Positions 17,196 through 26,522 of a DNA stretch of 64,000 bases are shown piece after piece. The notes below the pieces were generated by a model, which saw nothing but the letters and a program-made list of their open reading frames with translations, made no database searches and was not told the DNA's origin. The stretch comes from Ch128b sp964527925. Its GTDB lineage: Bacteria > Bacteroidota > Ignavibacteria > Ch128b. Made by a program: the position numbers and the translations under genes. The stretch spans positions 1-64,000 of the forward strand of contig CAZGQO010000009.1 of NCBI GenBank assembly GCA_964527925.1, read 5' to 3'. Within the stretch, counting starts at the first letter, position 1. Every line of letters begins with the position of its first letter.

Positions 17196-19226
17196 TTATT
17201 TCAAGACAAAGATTCGCCCAGAGTAAAACTCGCCATTAGTAATTTGAACAGTGTAAAGATAAACTGAATTGTTTGATGCAAATTCATCGAGATTAATATT
17301 TATTTCGTGAAATCCTGGACGAAGAAAACCAGTGAAGAGAGTTTTGAGATAATTTCCCTGTAAATCATATAAATTGATCAGAACAAACTCAGGTTTGAAA
17401 GGATTAGTGATTTCACGGGCGTTAGAAATTTTGAATTTTATTGTCTGAATCTTTGAAAATGGATTTATTAGATCATTCTCATTGAAAAAATTTTCTTTTG
17501 ATCTTACAAAGAAGTTAACAAGATTAACTGGAAATTGAGGTTCATCATAATAGAAGTTTCCAGTGTATTCGCCAATTACTAATTCCAATCTTCCATCACC
17601 ATTTAAGTCTGCAAATCCAGGTGATGAATTTTGTTTCACTTTGATGTTTTTGAGTAAATCTCTATTTAATTCAAACTGTGGCTTTTCAGGTGTACCAATA
17701 TTTTCATAATAGATTAATCTACCATCGCGACTTCCAATTATGAGATCAAAATCACCATCGTTATCAACATCGGCAAATGTTGGTCGGGAATCAAAGAGCA
17801 AGCTAACATTCTGTATTAAAGAATTATCAACAACGAAATTATTGTTTCCTTTGTTGAAAAGTAAAAGATATTGCTCAGGAGTTCCTCCACAGATAAATAA
17901 GTCAATCAGACCATCATTATTCAAATCTGCAGCAGCCACAGCACTTTTATCTCTCATTGAAAATCTTCTGAACAAGTTGTGATTCTCGACAAATCCTTTT
18001 CCAGTATTTAAGTAACAATAAATTTTTCCATCGAGTGAACCTGAGATAATATCAAGCAGTCCATCATTGTTTATATCCACAAAAATTGGTGTGCTGTAAG
18101 AACCAGCTTTGAGATTGGAAAAAGATGTTCTGGATTTTCTAAAAATTGGTCTGTATTTTGAACCAACATTTTGAAAATATTGAAAACCGCCAAGCCAATC
18201 ACCGCTCAGAAGATCATAATCTCCATCTTTATCAAAATCAGCAAATGAAACAGATGGAGCACCGCCAGTTATTCTAACTGGCTCGAATATGCCTTGTTCT
18301 AAACGAAATGAGGGGCGTTGTGGACTGCCAATGTTTCGATAAAAATAAAGTTCACCGTCAGCGGTTCCATAAATTAAATCATAGTCGCCATCCCCATCTA
18401 TATCAGCAAAGGTTGGATTTTTCCAGTAAGAATTAGTTTCAATTTTAAAATTGAAATTGGATCGAACCCAGTTGGGGTTTTTTCTTTTGCTTTGATTGAC
18501 GAAATAGGCAAATGTATTTAAATCTCTTCCGACTAATAATTCAATTTTTTTGTCGTTATTCAAATCAATAAAAGTTGGAAATGCATTTAATCCTACATCC
18601 TTAATTCCATTTGTTAAAATTTTATCAAAGGCAAATTTGGGATAAAATTTTTTAGCTTTGTTTCTGAAGCCAAGAATGGTTCCAGCTCTTGGTCCGCCAA
18701 AAAGTGATTCACCGATTCCAACAAACAAATCATAATCTCCATCATTATCAATATCAACAAAAGCAGGTTTTGCATCATTTCCAATCAAACGATTAACTTC
18801 AAAAAAGAAATTTTCAATCTTAAAAAAGTTTGGGAATGTTTTATCACCAACATTTCTATAGAACTGTAATCCCTTAAAGGTACTGATTACCAGATCATAA
18901 TCTTCATCACCATCTAAATCAACCAAAACAGGATAGGAGGGTGAGTTATTATACTCTTTCTCGTTAACTTCCTTTAATAATTTATCTTCTCGAACAAATC
19001 TGGGTTCAAACTTATTACCAACATTGCGAAAGAAAAGAATATTATTCAAAGCTGAACTGCCGAGAAATAAATCTAGATCACCATCTCCGTCAATGTCACA
19101 GAAAAATGGAGAGCTGAAGCTAATAGCCTGAATTTCGTTGGGAGTAAAGATTGTATTTATTCTTTTCCAGTATTGTGAGTATGAAATGGAATAGATTAAT
19201 AAAAGTAGAATTATAGAATATTTCAT
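17196..19226 (-). CDS. Exported FG-GAP/VCBS repeat protein with C-terminal sorting-like domain
   Basis: I chose the ATG at 19226, which gives a clean signal peptide (MKYSIILLLLIYSISYSQ). A TTG at 19271 would overlap the upstream gene. The 676-residue product contains ten Asp-rich calcium-binding-like repeats of the form F-x-D-hydrophobic-D-x-D-G-D-x-D-L, spread from about residue 40 to 580, as in the beta-propeller FG-GAP/VCBS family. The last 90 residues (KFKISNA ... LYDLQGNYLKTLF ... YSGRIFVLK) resemble a type IX sorting domain without the usual NYPNPFN start. It probably acts at the cell surface or is released; its ligand is unknown. The STAS gene ends 22 bp upstream. Confidence 0.85.
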   Translation of the reverse strand: MKYSIILLLLIYSISYSQYWKRINTIFTPNEIQAISFSSPFFCDIDGDGDLDLFLGSSALNNILFFRNVGNKFEPRFVREDKLLKEVNEKEYNNSPSYPVLVDLDGDEDYDLVISTFKGLQFYRNVGDKTFPNFFKIENFFFEVNRLIGNDAKPAFVDIDNDGDYDLFVGIGESLFGGPRAGTILGFRNKAKKFYPKFAFDKILTNGIKDVGLNAFPTFIDLNNDKKIELLVGRDLNTFAYFVNQSKRKNPNWVRSNFNFKIETNSYWKNPTFADIDGDGDYDLIYGTADGELYFYRNIGSPQRPSFRLEQGIFEPVRITGGAPSVSFADFDKDGDYDLLSGDWLGGFQYFQNVGSKYRPIFRKSRTSFSNLKAGSYSTPIFVDINNDGLLDIISGSLDGKIYCYLNTGKGFVENHNLFRRFSMRDKSAVAAADLNNDGLIDLFICGGTPEQYLLLFNKGNNNFVVDNSLIQNVSLLFDSRPTFADVDNDGDFDLIIGSRDGRLIYYENIGTPEKPQFELNRDLLKNIKVKQNSSPGFADLNGDGRLELVIGEYTGNFYYDEPQFPVNLVNFFVRSKENFFNENDLINPFSKIQTIKFKISNAREITNPFKPEFVLINLYDLQGNYLKTLFTGFLRPGFHEININLDEFASNNSVYLYTVQITNGEFYSGRIFVLK

Positions 19227-19248
19227 TGAAAATTTTCGAGGGATAAAA

Positions 19249-19593
19249 TTATTCTTGTTTTGCTTTTTCAAGTGCTTCTTCGATGGTTGGGTAAATATCG
19301 AAAATTTTATTCATTCTTATCAGTTCAAGGCTCGTCAGTATGTTTTGATTGTTGATTATCAGAAAAATCTTTCCATTCATGGGAAATAACTTTTTGTGTG
19401 AAACAACCAGAACACCAAGAAATGTACTGTCCACAAAATCACATTTGGAAAAATCAACGATGATGTTTTTTATACCTTCCTCAATTTCTTTAAAAAGCAG
19501 TTCTTTAAAATCATTGACGAGATATATACTCGTCCGTGGAACATTTACATTGATTATTGTTATATGATCTTGTTTTACTATCTCTATTGGCAT
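19249..19593 (-). CDS. STAS-domain anti-sigma-factor-antagonist-like protein
   Basis: The 114-residue protein is a single STAS domain. The segment FSKCDFVDSTFLGVLVVSHKK around residue 55 contains the Asp-Ser that is phosphorylated in SpoIIAA/RsbV proteins. It would be a phosphorylation-controlled switch in a partner-switching pathway. No cognate kinase or PP2C phosphatase lies nearby, so its partners are elsewhere. The exported FG-GAP gene follows 22 bp downstream and is probably co-transcribed, although a functional link is not obvious. Confidence 0.88.
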   Translation of the reverse strand: MPIEIVKQDHITIINVNVPRTSIYLVNDFKELLFKEIEEGIKNIIVDFSKCDFVDSTFLGVLVVSHKKLFPMNGKIFLIINNQNILTSLELIRMNKIFDIYPTIEEALEKAKQE

Positions 19594-19728
19594 AACTTTT
19601 TTATTAAAATAAAAAAAAGAAAAATAACTCGCATCAGGTCAAAACTTTTATCAGGAAAAGTTTTATCACCGAAGATAGTTTAATTAAAAAAATATTTTTA
19701 GATTTTTGACGAAGATGAAGGAGAAATA

Positions 19729-20655
19729 ATGAAAAGAAAAATTTTAATTGCAGGTGTAAATGGACTGATTGGTTCAAAGTTGGCCAGCTTTTTATCAACA
19801 CAATATGAGATTTATGGTCTTGTTAGAAATATAGAGAAGTCAAAAAAGCTTTCCTGTGTGAAGGATTATATTTCTTGGGGAAATGATGAAAACGAATTAG
19901 TTGAATTGATTTCAAAAATGAATGTTGTCATTAATCTTTCGGGTAGTCCAATTGCCAAAGGCAGATGGACCAAAAAAAATAAGGAGAGAATTTACACTAG
20001 TCGAATAAACACAACCCGAAAATTAGCTGAATTAATACTCAAATCTGAAAATAAACCAGAGTTATTTATCAACGCTTCTGCTGTTGGTTACTATGGGTTA
20101 GATCAAGGGAAAGTTTCAGACGAATCAACAGAACCGGGTAATGATTTTTTAAGCAAAGTTTGCATTGACTGGGAAAATGCGTCAGCTGTGGTTGATTCGG
20201 CTGGTATAAGAAGGGTCAACATTAGAATAAGCACTGTTCTGAGTCGTGATGGTGGTGCATTACCTTTGATTGCATTACCATTTAAATTCTTTCTTGGAAC
20301 TTATTTCGGAACTGGTAATCAACAATTGCCCTGGATACACGAGAAAGACCTTATAAGATTGTTTGAGTTTGTAATTAAAAATCAAAATATACAAGGACCC
20401 ATTAATGCTGTTTCACCTAATTCTGTCAGTATGAAGGAATTTTGCAAGATACTTGGAAAGGTTTTGAATCGTCTCTGTTGGATTCGTGTTCCTGAATGGA
20501 AAATGAAATTATTGTTCGGAGAAATGTCCACACTTCTTATCCATGGTGGAAAAGTTATTCCGAAGAAAGCCATGGAACATGGTTTTAAATTCGAGTTTGA
20601 AAATCTTGAAGATGCATTGAGAAATCTTTTTATGATTGAGAAGAAAGCTGTTTAA
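19729..20655 (+). CDS. TIGR01777-family NAD(P)-dependent epimerase-like oxidoreductase
   Basis: The 308-residue protein starts with an extended-SDR nucleotide-binding motif (GVNGLIGSKLASFL, near residues 8-21). Family-specific stretches are INLSGSPIAKGRWTKKNKERIYTSRINTTR and FINASAVGYYG. These match the YfcH/SDR39U1 group. Its reaction is not established. A GAAGGAGAAATA ribosome binding site precedes the ATG. It is followed 72 bp later by the molybdenum hydroxylase genes but shows no evident link to them. Confidence 0.9.
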   Translation: MKRKILIAGVNGLIGSKLASFLSTQYEIYGLVRNIEKSKKLSCVKDYISWGNDENELVELISKMNVVINLSGSPIAKGRWTKKNKERIYTSRINTTRKLAELILKSENKPELFINASAVGYYGLDQGKVSDESTEPGNDFLSKVCIDWENASAVVDSAGIRRVNIRISTVLSRDGGALPLIALPFKFFLGTYFGTGNQQLPWIHEKDLIRLFEFVIKNQNIQGPINAVSPNSVSMKEFCKILGKVLNRLCWIRVPEWKMKLLFGEMSTLLIHGGKVIPKKAMEHGFKFEFENLEDALRNLFMIEKKAV

Positions 20656-20727
20656 TTGATTGGATAATTTTAAATTGATAAAATAAAAGTTTAATGCTAA
20701 TTTTTAGTGTGAAAATAAAATTTAATT

Positions 20728-22158
20728 ATGATAACTTTTATTCTAAATGACAAATTGATTAAAACTGATTTCCCTTCGGGATATGTACTTCTTGATTTTA
20801 TAAGAAAAAATCAAAGACTAACCGGAACAAAAGAAGGTTGTCGTGAAGGAGATTGTGGTGCCTGCACTGTTCTGGTGGGAGAACTCTTTGATAATGATAT
20901 TGAATATAAAACTGTCAATTCATGCCTTTTCCCGCTTGGTGATGCAAATGGTAAGCACATTGTTACAATTGAAGGTCTTAACCAGAACGGATTAAATTTT
21001 CTTCAAGAGCAATTTGTTGAAAATGGTGGAACTCAATGTGGATTTTGCACGTCCGGTTTCATCGTTTCATCAATGGGTTATTTTATTCAAAACACAAATT
21101 ATAACCTTGATTCGATGATTAATTATATTGCTGGAAATATTTGTCGATGTACTGGTTATATAGGAATTAGAAGATCAATCTCAAAAACAATCTCACACCT
21201 TTCACAAGATTTAAATCCATCTTTAGAAAAAACATCTGACAGAATCAAAAAATTAGTCGAGATAAAATTCTTACCTGATTATTTTCTCAATGTTATTGAA
21301 TGGTTAAAAAATATAAAAGTTGAATCATTACCATTTGAAGAAATTAAAAAAACGAAACTTGTATCAGGCGGAACTGATCTTTATGTGCAGCAATGGGAAG
21401 AATTGATTAATGATAATGTAAATTTAATTTCATCAAAAGCAGACTTGGAGAAGATTGAAGTTGTTAATGATGAGATTATAATAGACGGTGCAGTTACAAT
21501 TGGTGAGATTGAAAATTCAGAAATTATTCGTAACTACTTCCCTCAAATTCCAGACTTTCTGAAATTATTTGGTTCAAAACAAATTAGAAATCGAGCAACA
21601 ATTGCTGGAAATATTGTCAATGCATCACCAATTGGCGATATGACCAACATCTTACTTGCGCTGAATGCAAATCTTAAGCTAAGTAATGGTAAATCCACTC
21701 GACATGTTCCAATAAGAAAATTCTACAAAGGTTATAAAACTTTAAATAAAGCAGACGATGAAATAATTATCTCAGTAAGTATCAAAATTCCTTTCGAAAA
21801 TTATCTCTTTAATTTTGAAAAAGTATCAAGAAGAACATATCTCGATATTGCCAGTGTCAATTCAACATTTTTTGCAATTCTTAAGGACAATAGATTTGAA
21901 GATGTAAGCATAAGTGCCGGCGGTGTTGCTCCAATTCCACACTTCTTAGAAATGACATCTGATTTCTTAAAAGGTAAAAGTGTCGAGTTAGATTTAATTT
22001 TAAAGTCACTTGAAATAGCAGCTGGAGAAATTTCTCCAATTTCTGATGCAAGGGGTTCGGCTGAGTATAAATCTTTTTTACTCAGACAATTGATTCTGGC
22101 TCACTTCGAGAAATATTTTCCGGATCTGGTGAATGAATTAATTTTTTATCAGCAGTAG
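20728..22158 (+). CDS. Xanthine-dehydrogenase-type small subunit ([2Fe-2S]/FAD)
   Basis: The 476-residue subunit fuses the iron-sulfur and flavin parts of a molybdenum hydroxylase. The plant-type [2Fe-2S] ligands are Cys38, Cys43, Cys46 and Cys66. The second cluster uses Cys104, Cys107, Cys139 and Cys141 (CGFC and CRC). The FAD domain follows, with LVSGGTDLYV and RNRATIAGNIVNASPIGDM. Electrons pass from the molybdenum site in the next gene product through both clusters to FAD. The arrangement matches XdhA of the two-subunit bacterial enzymes; the natural substrate is probably a purine. The large subunit starts 8 bp after its stop. Confidence 0.93.
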   Translation: MITFILNDKLIKTDFPSGYVLLDFIRKNQRLTGTKEGCREGDCGACTVLVGELFDNDIEYKTVNSCLFPLGDANGKHIVTIEGLNQNGLNFLQEQFVENGGTQCGFCTSGFIVSSMGYFIQNTNYNLDSMINYIAGNICRCTGYIGIRRSISKTISHLSQDLNPSLEKTSDRIKKLVEIKFLPDYFLNVIEWLKNIKVESLPFEEIKKTKLVSGGTDLYVQQWEELINDNVNLISSKADLEKIEVVNDEIIIDGAVTIGEIENSEIIRNYFPQIPDFLKLFGSKQIRNRATIAGNIVNASPIGDMTNILLALNANLKLSNGKSTRHVPIRKFYKGYKTLNKADDEIIISVSIKIPFENYLFNFEKVSRRTYLDIASVNSTFFAILKDNRFEDVSISAGGVAPIPHFLEMTSDFLKGKSVELDLILKSLEIAAGEISPISDARGSAEYKSFLLRQLILAHFEKYFPDLVNELIFYQQ

Positions 22159-22166
22159 GTGACAAT

Positions 22167-24467
22167 ATGATTAATTATGATTCAATAAAACATGTGAAGG
22201 GTGAATCTCAGTTTGTTGATGATTTTATTCCCTTTGAGAAAATTCTTTATGGTTATGTTTTCTATTCGCCAGTTGCTCATGGCAGAATAAAAAAATTAGA
22301 TTTAACTGAAGCGCTCAAATCCCAAGGTGTCGAATATATTTTCACTTACAAAGATATTCCTGGTCAAAATCAGGTAGGCGGGATTATTCAAGATGAAGAT
22401 TTATTTGCTGAAGATAAAGTTGAATTTGTTGGTCATCCTATAGCTCTCGTTGTTGCGTCAGATTTTTTAGCTGCGAAAAAAGCATCTAAAAAAATCATTT
22501 GCGTGATAGAAGAACTAGAGCCTATTCTTGATCCAAGAATTGCATTTGAAAAAGGTTCTTTGATAATGCCGCCTCGAGTTTTTTCATTGGGCGATGTTGA
22601 AAAAGCCTGGTCAGAATGTGATTATATCGTTGAAGGAAAAGTTGAATCAGGTGGTCAGGAACATCTTTATCTCGAAACTCAGGGTGCAATAGCTTTTCCA
22701 GTTGATAATGACGGTATAAAAATCTATTCATCTACTCAAAATCCAACTCATGTTCAACGAATAGCAGCACGTGTATTAAATACTTCGATGAATAAAGTTG
22801 AAGTAGATGTTTTAAGACTCGGTGGTGGGTTTGGAGGCAAAGAAGATCAGGCAACTCACTGGGCAGTAATGGCAGCACTTGCTGCGAAAAAATTAAAAAC
22901 CGCCGTAAAAATTATTTTGCCAAGACAGGAAGATATAAGATTAACTGGTAAGAGGCATCCTTATTCTTCTGATTTCAAAATTGGTTTGAATAAAGAAGGA
23001 AAGATTATTGCCTACGAAGTTGTTTTTTACCAGAACGCAGGAGCTTCCGCTGATCTTTCCCCTGCAATTTTAGAAAGAACACTATTTCACTGTACAAATA
23101 CTTATTACATTCCAAATGTGAAAGCTACAGCTTATAGTTGTAAAACTAATTTACCACCAAATACTGCTTTCAGAGGGTTTGGCGGTCCTCAAGGAATGTT
23201 TGTAATTGAATCAGCTCTATTTAAAGCCGCTCAAGAAACTGGAATAGATTATCAACAGTTACAAAAAATTAATCTATTAAAAGAAGGAGATGAATTCCCG
23301 TACGGACAGCGTGCATTTAATTGCCGTGCAAATCTCTGTTATGAAACTTTTGAACGAAAATATGAGATTGATAAAATCAAAGTCAGAATTGATGAATTTA
23401 ATCGAACAAACAAACTGAAGAAGAAAGCGTACTCAATTATGCCGATATGTTTTGGTATCTCATTTACAAGTACATTCTTGAATCAAGCAAGTGCACTTGT
23501 TCATGTTTATACCGATGGAAGCGTTGGAATCAGCACTGCAGCCGTTGAAATGGGACAGGGTGTAAATGCAAAATTGTTGAACATTGCTGCGAGAATTTTT
23601 TCAATTTCAACTGATAGGATAAGAATTGAATCAACAAATACTACCCGTGCTGCAAATACATCACCAACTGCTGCAAGCAAAGCAGCTGATTTAAATGGAT
23701 TTGCTGTAATGGAAGCTTGCGAAATTATTCTTTCGAGATTGAAAAAATTAGCAGCTAAAGAACTAAATGCTCAAGAAGGTGATCAAATAGAATTGATTGA
23801 TGAAAGATTCTTTCTCAATAAAAAACCTACCGAATTAAATTGGCAAATGATTGTTCAAAAAGCCTACTTAAATAGAATTAGTCTTTCTGCTCAAGCACAT
23901 CATGCAACACCAGATATTTATTTCGATCGTGAAAAATCGAAGGGTAATCCTTTTGCTTATCATGTTTATGGAACTGCAATTGTTGAAGTAACTCTCGATT
24001 GTCTGAGAGGAACATATAAAATTGATTCTGTTAAAGTTGTTCATGATCTTGGTGAATCGATTCATCCAACTGTAGATCTTGGTCAGGTTGAAGGTGGAAT
24101 TGTTCAGGGAATTGGCTGGATGATACTTGAAGAAGTAATCTATAACGATAAAGGTAAATTATTGACAGATACTTTATCTACTTACAAAGTTCCAGATATT
24201 TATTTTGCACCAGAAAATATTGAAGTTCATTTCCTGGAAGACTCACCAAATCCTTTTGGACCATTTAAATCCAAAGCAGTTGGTGAACCGCCATTTATGT
24301 ATGGAATTGGTGCTTATTTCGCTATTCTGAAAGCAATGAAAGAATTTAATCCTGATATGGAAGTTTTTTTCAAGGCACCAATGACAAACGAAAGAGTTTT
24401 GTTGAATCTTTATAAATCAATTAAAAATGAATTTGTATCGACGATTAAATTCAATGTTAATTCATAA
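22167..24467 (+). CDS. Xanthine-dehydrogenase-type large, molybdopterin-binding subunit
   Basis: The 766-residue subunit has the substrate and molybdopterin-cytosine/MPT-binding domains of the xanthine oxidase family. Visible segments are GGQEHLYLETQ, LGGGFGGKED, TAFRGFGGPQGMF with the Arg that contacts purines in xanthine dehydrogenases, and KAVGEPPF with the catalytic Glu707. The Ser-Cys active loop of CO dehydrogenase is absent, so it is an organic-substrate hydroxylase. An AGGTGA ribosome binding site precedes the ATG. No XdhC maturation gene is present in the window. It likely forms a heterotetramer with the preceding gene product in the cytoplasm. Confidence 0.93.
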   Translation: MINYDSIKHVKGESQFVDDFIPFEKILYGYVFYSPVAHGRIKKLDLTEALKSQGVEYIFTYKDIPGQNQVGGIIQDEDLFAEDKVEFVGHPIALVVASDFLAAKKASKKIICVIEELEPILDPRIAFEKGSLIMPPRVFSLGDVEKAWSECDYIVEGKVESGGQEHLYLETQGAIAFPVDNDGIKIYSSTQNPTHVQRIAARVLNTSMNKVEVDVLRLGGGFGGKEDQATHWAVMAALAAKKLKTAVKIILPRQEDIRLTGKRHPYSSDFKIGLNKEGKIIAYEVVFYQNAGASADLSPAILERTLFHCTNTYYIPNVKATAYSCKTNLPPNTAFRGFGGPQGMFVIESALFKAAQETGIDYQQLQKINLLKEGDEFPYGQRAFNCRANLCYETFERKYEIDKIKVRIDEFNRTNKLKKKAYSIMPICFGISFTSTFLNQASALVHVYTDGSVGISTAAVEMGQGVNAKLLNIAARIFSISTDRIRIESTNTTRAANTSPTAASKAADLNGFAVMEACEIILSRLKKLAAKELNAQEGDQIELIDERFFLNKKPTELNWQMIVQKAYLNRISLSAQAHHATPDIYFDREKSKGNPFAYHVYGTAIVEVTLDCLRGTYKIDSVKVVHDLGESIHPTVDLGQVEGGIVQGIGWMILEEVIYNDKGKLLTDTLSTYKVPDIYFAPENIEVHFLEDSPNPFGPFKSKAVGEPPFMYGIGAYFAILKAMKEFNPDMEVFFKAPMTNERVLLNLYKSIKNEFVSTIKFNVNS

Positions 24468-24517
24468 AATTTGAATTTTTATAACAAAAGAAAAAGTAAA
24501 CATTAAACAAATAAATA

Positions 24518-24967
24518 ATGGGGTCAACTATGCCAAGAAAATACAGAAAATCAAAAAAAACAGAAGATATTTATCGATTTGGCGTTTCAATGGAGCAGAG
24601 TCTGATCGATAAATTTGATAACTATCTTCTAAAGAGAAACTACTACAATCGTTCCGAAGCAATTCGAGATTTAATTAGAAATCTCCTTGCCAAAGAAAAA
24701 GTGGAAATAAAAAATGATATTGTATTTGGAGTAGTTTCTTTCATTTACTCACATTCACAACGAGAACTGGAAGATAAAATCACTTCCTATCAACATGAAA
24801 ATTATAAATCTATATTAACTACAACTCATATTCATATTGATGAAAAATACTGTCTCGAAGTAATTTTAATCAAAGATAGAGCAAAAAAAATCAAGGATAT
24901 GGCTGAATCAATTTTCAGTCTGAAAGGTGTAAAGAGCGGAGAGGTTTCTTTTCTTTCGCTTGTATGA
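24518..24967 (+). CDS. nikR: NikR-type nickel-responsive transcriptional regulator
   Basis: The protein has a ribbon-helix-helix DNA-binding N-terminus (RFGVSMEQSLIDKFDNYLLKRNYYNRSEAIRDLIRNLL) and an ACT-like metal-binding C-terminus. All four high-affinity nickel ligands of E. coli NikR are conserved: His93, His104, His106 and Cys112 (numbered from the first Met). It probably represses or activates nickel-uptake genes. An ATG at 24530, with GGGGT just upstream, may be the true start. It follows the hydroxylase genes by 50 bp, but those use molybdenum, so the link may be only positional. Confidence 0.92.
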   Translation: MGSTMPRKYRKSKKTEDIYRFGVSMEQSLIDKFDNYLLKRNYYNRSEAIRDLIRNLLAKEKVEIKNDIVFGVVSFIYSHSQRELEDKITSYQHENYKSILTTTHIHIDEKYCLEVILIKDRAKKIKDMAESIFSLKGVKSGEVSFLSLV

Positions 24968-24993
24968 TTAAGAACTGCTCGAGGGCTATTTAG

Positions 24994-25485
24994 ATGAAAC
25001 GCGTGGGAGTGTTCATTGACTTGCAGAATGTTTACATGGCTGTTAAAACAATAGAGCAAAAATCAAAAATTAATTTTGCCACTCTGAGAGATTACTTAAA
25101 ATCAGAAAATTCTATTGTTACAATGTCTGTCTTTACCTGTTATGACCCTGAGTATAAATCGCAAATTGATTTTATGAATCATCTGGCATTGCTTGGTTAC
25201 AGAGTTGTTTCGAAACCATTAAAAAAATTACCTGATGGAACTACTAAGGCTAATATGGATCTGGAGATGGCAATGGAAGTTTTGAACCAGGCACCTTATC
25301 TGGATGAAGTTGTTTTGATTACAGGTGATGGTGATTTTGCCCCTCTTGTAAATTATTTGTGTTCGTTAGGAAAGTTTGTAAGAGTAATTGGACCTGATGT
25401 GTTGACATCTCCAGATCTAATTAGAGCCTGTCACACTTTCACTAATCTTAATAAGATTGAAGGTATTTTTGATATAAACGCTTAG
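24994..25485 (+). CDS. NYN-domain (LabA/DUF88-like) protein, predicted ribonuclease
   Basis: The 163-residue protein has a PIN-like NYN fold. Acidic active-site residues are seen in VGVFIDLQN near the N-terminus, in NMDLEMAMEVL in the middle, and in VLITGDGDFAPLVNYL near residue 108. The family is predicted to cleave RNA using a metal ion. Its target is unknown. It starts 26 bp after nikR on the same strand and may be co-transcribed with it. Confidence 0.88.
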   Translation: MKRVGVFIDLQNVYMAVKTIEQKSKINFATLRDYLKSENSIVTMSVFTCYDPEYKSQIDFMNHLALLGYRVVSKPLKKLPDGTTKANMDLEMAMEVLNQAPYLDEVVLITGDGDFAPLVNYLCSLGKFVRVIGPDVLTSPDLIRACHTFTNLNKIEGIFDINA

Positions 25486-25515
25486 TACAGAGAGATCAAA
25501 AAAATCCAATTAATT

Positions 25516-26517
25516 TTAGAAATAAATTCCATACCAGATTGTAGAAGGCGATATTCTGACAGCCGTTGCTGGGAGGTGGAAGTTATCTAATAAATCAAGA
25601 ATTTCTTTCAGCCAAACAGATTTTGGTTTGAGAATTTTTGTCAGGCTGTAATCAAGAGATATGTACCACTATCTATCACCGAGTGGTCTTCCTGAACTAT
25701 TCCAGATGTTTTTACCAAGTTTTACTTTTTACATTCCATAAGCAAGGGCTATGTTTAACCAGTCAGACCAGAATTTATCCAGTTATTCTGGAAGAATTGA
25801 ATTCACATCGAATGAAAAATAGTATGTAAATCCTTCATAGTCTTTAATCCAGTAATCATACCAGCCCTTTTTGTAAGCAGGAGAAGGATGATAACTCCAT
25901 TTCAAATTGATTGCTTTTAATGCTTTGAAATAATTTTGCAAATGAGGATAAACTGCACCAATTACATTTCCTACAAAATCCCACCAGCTCCATTCCCAAT
26001 TCTTAAAATATGCATCGTGAATTTCAATTTGCGTTTGAGATAAAAGGCTTGAAAGAGTTGAGAACAATACAGAATACTTTTCAGGAACATTTGTAGATCT
26101 TAATATCTTGTATGAAGTTTTTGTCAGAAGGATACCTGAATAAATATGACCAAGTTTATCAATTTTCATATCAGTATTGTTCCAGTCGTTGAATGTATGA
26201 AACTTGGTTTTTTCCTCGTTTCAGTAGGCACCTTGAAAAATTTTGTAAAGCGAGATATTTACAGCTAAAGTTGCACCAATAAAAGGACCAAGATAATGCC
26301 ATTTTATTTTCGAAGTGTCTTTTTGTGAAGTAGATTGATTTTCGTTAAAACTTAAGGTCTCAAATTCCGAACGGTCGTTAATTAAAATTTTCTGGATACG
26401 AGTAATTGCTAAATCATTATGTTCTATTTCCAGTCCTGAAAACAAAAAATCGTTCTGTTGAGCAAAAGTTGTGTGAGTAAAGCTCAAAAAGATTAATACA
26501 AAAATCTTTTTAATCAT
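25516..26517 (-). pseudogene. Decayed DUF2279/YfiM-like exported protein gene with four in-frame stops
   Basis: One reading frame runs through 334 codons from the ATG at 26517 to a TAA at 25516-25518. It is broken by TGA at 26221-26223, TAA at 25783-25785, TAA at 25729-25731 and TAG at 25669-25671. Protein-like sequence continues across each stop without a frameshift. After a signal peptide (about 19 residues, ending TTFAQ) come FHTFNDWNN and MKIDKLGHIYSG, then a WWDFVGNVIGAVYP helix. Past the stops come DWLNIALAYGM, YISLDYSLTKI and NFHLPATAVRISP. These segments match what I recall of the DUF2279 periplasmic protein family. The first TGA sits where relatives usually have Trp. All three kinds of stop codon occur, so it is best read as a pseudogene. 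The two longest open pieces are 26221-26517 and 25783-26169. Confidence 0.8.
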
Positions 26518-26522
26518 ATCAA

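Noticed and set aside
19641..19664. AAAACTTTT/AAAAGTTTT hairpin upstream of the STAS gene
   Set aside because: The stem is pure A/T except for one pair and is likely by chance in this AT-rich region.
25669..26223. Reading TGA at 26221 as Trp or selenocysteine
   Set aside because: The same frame also contains TAA and TAG stops, and all other genes in the window use TGA only as a stop, so recoding does not explain it.
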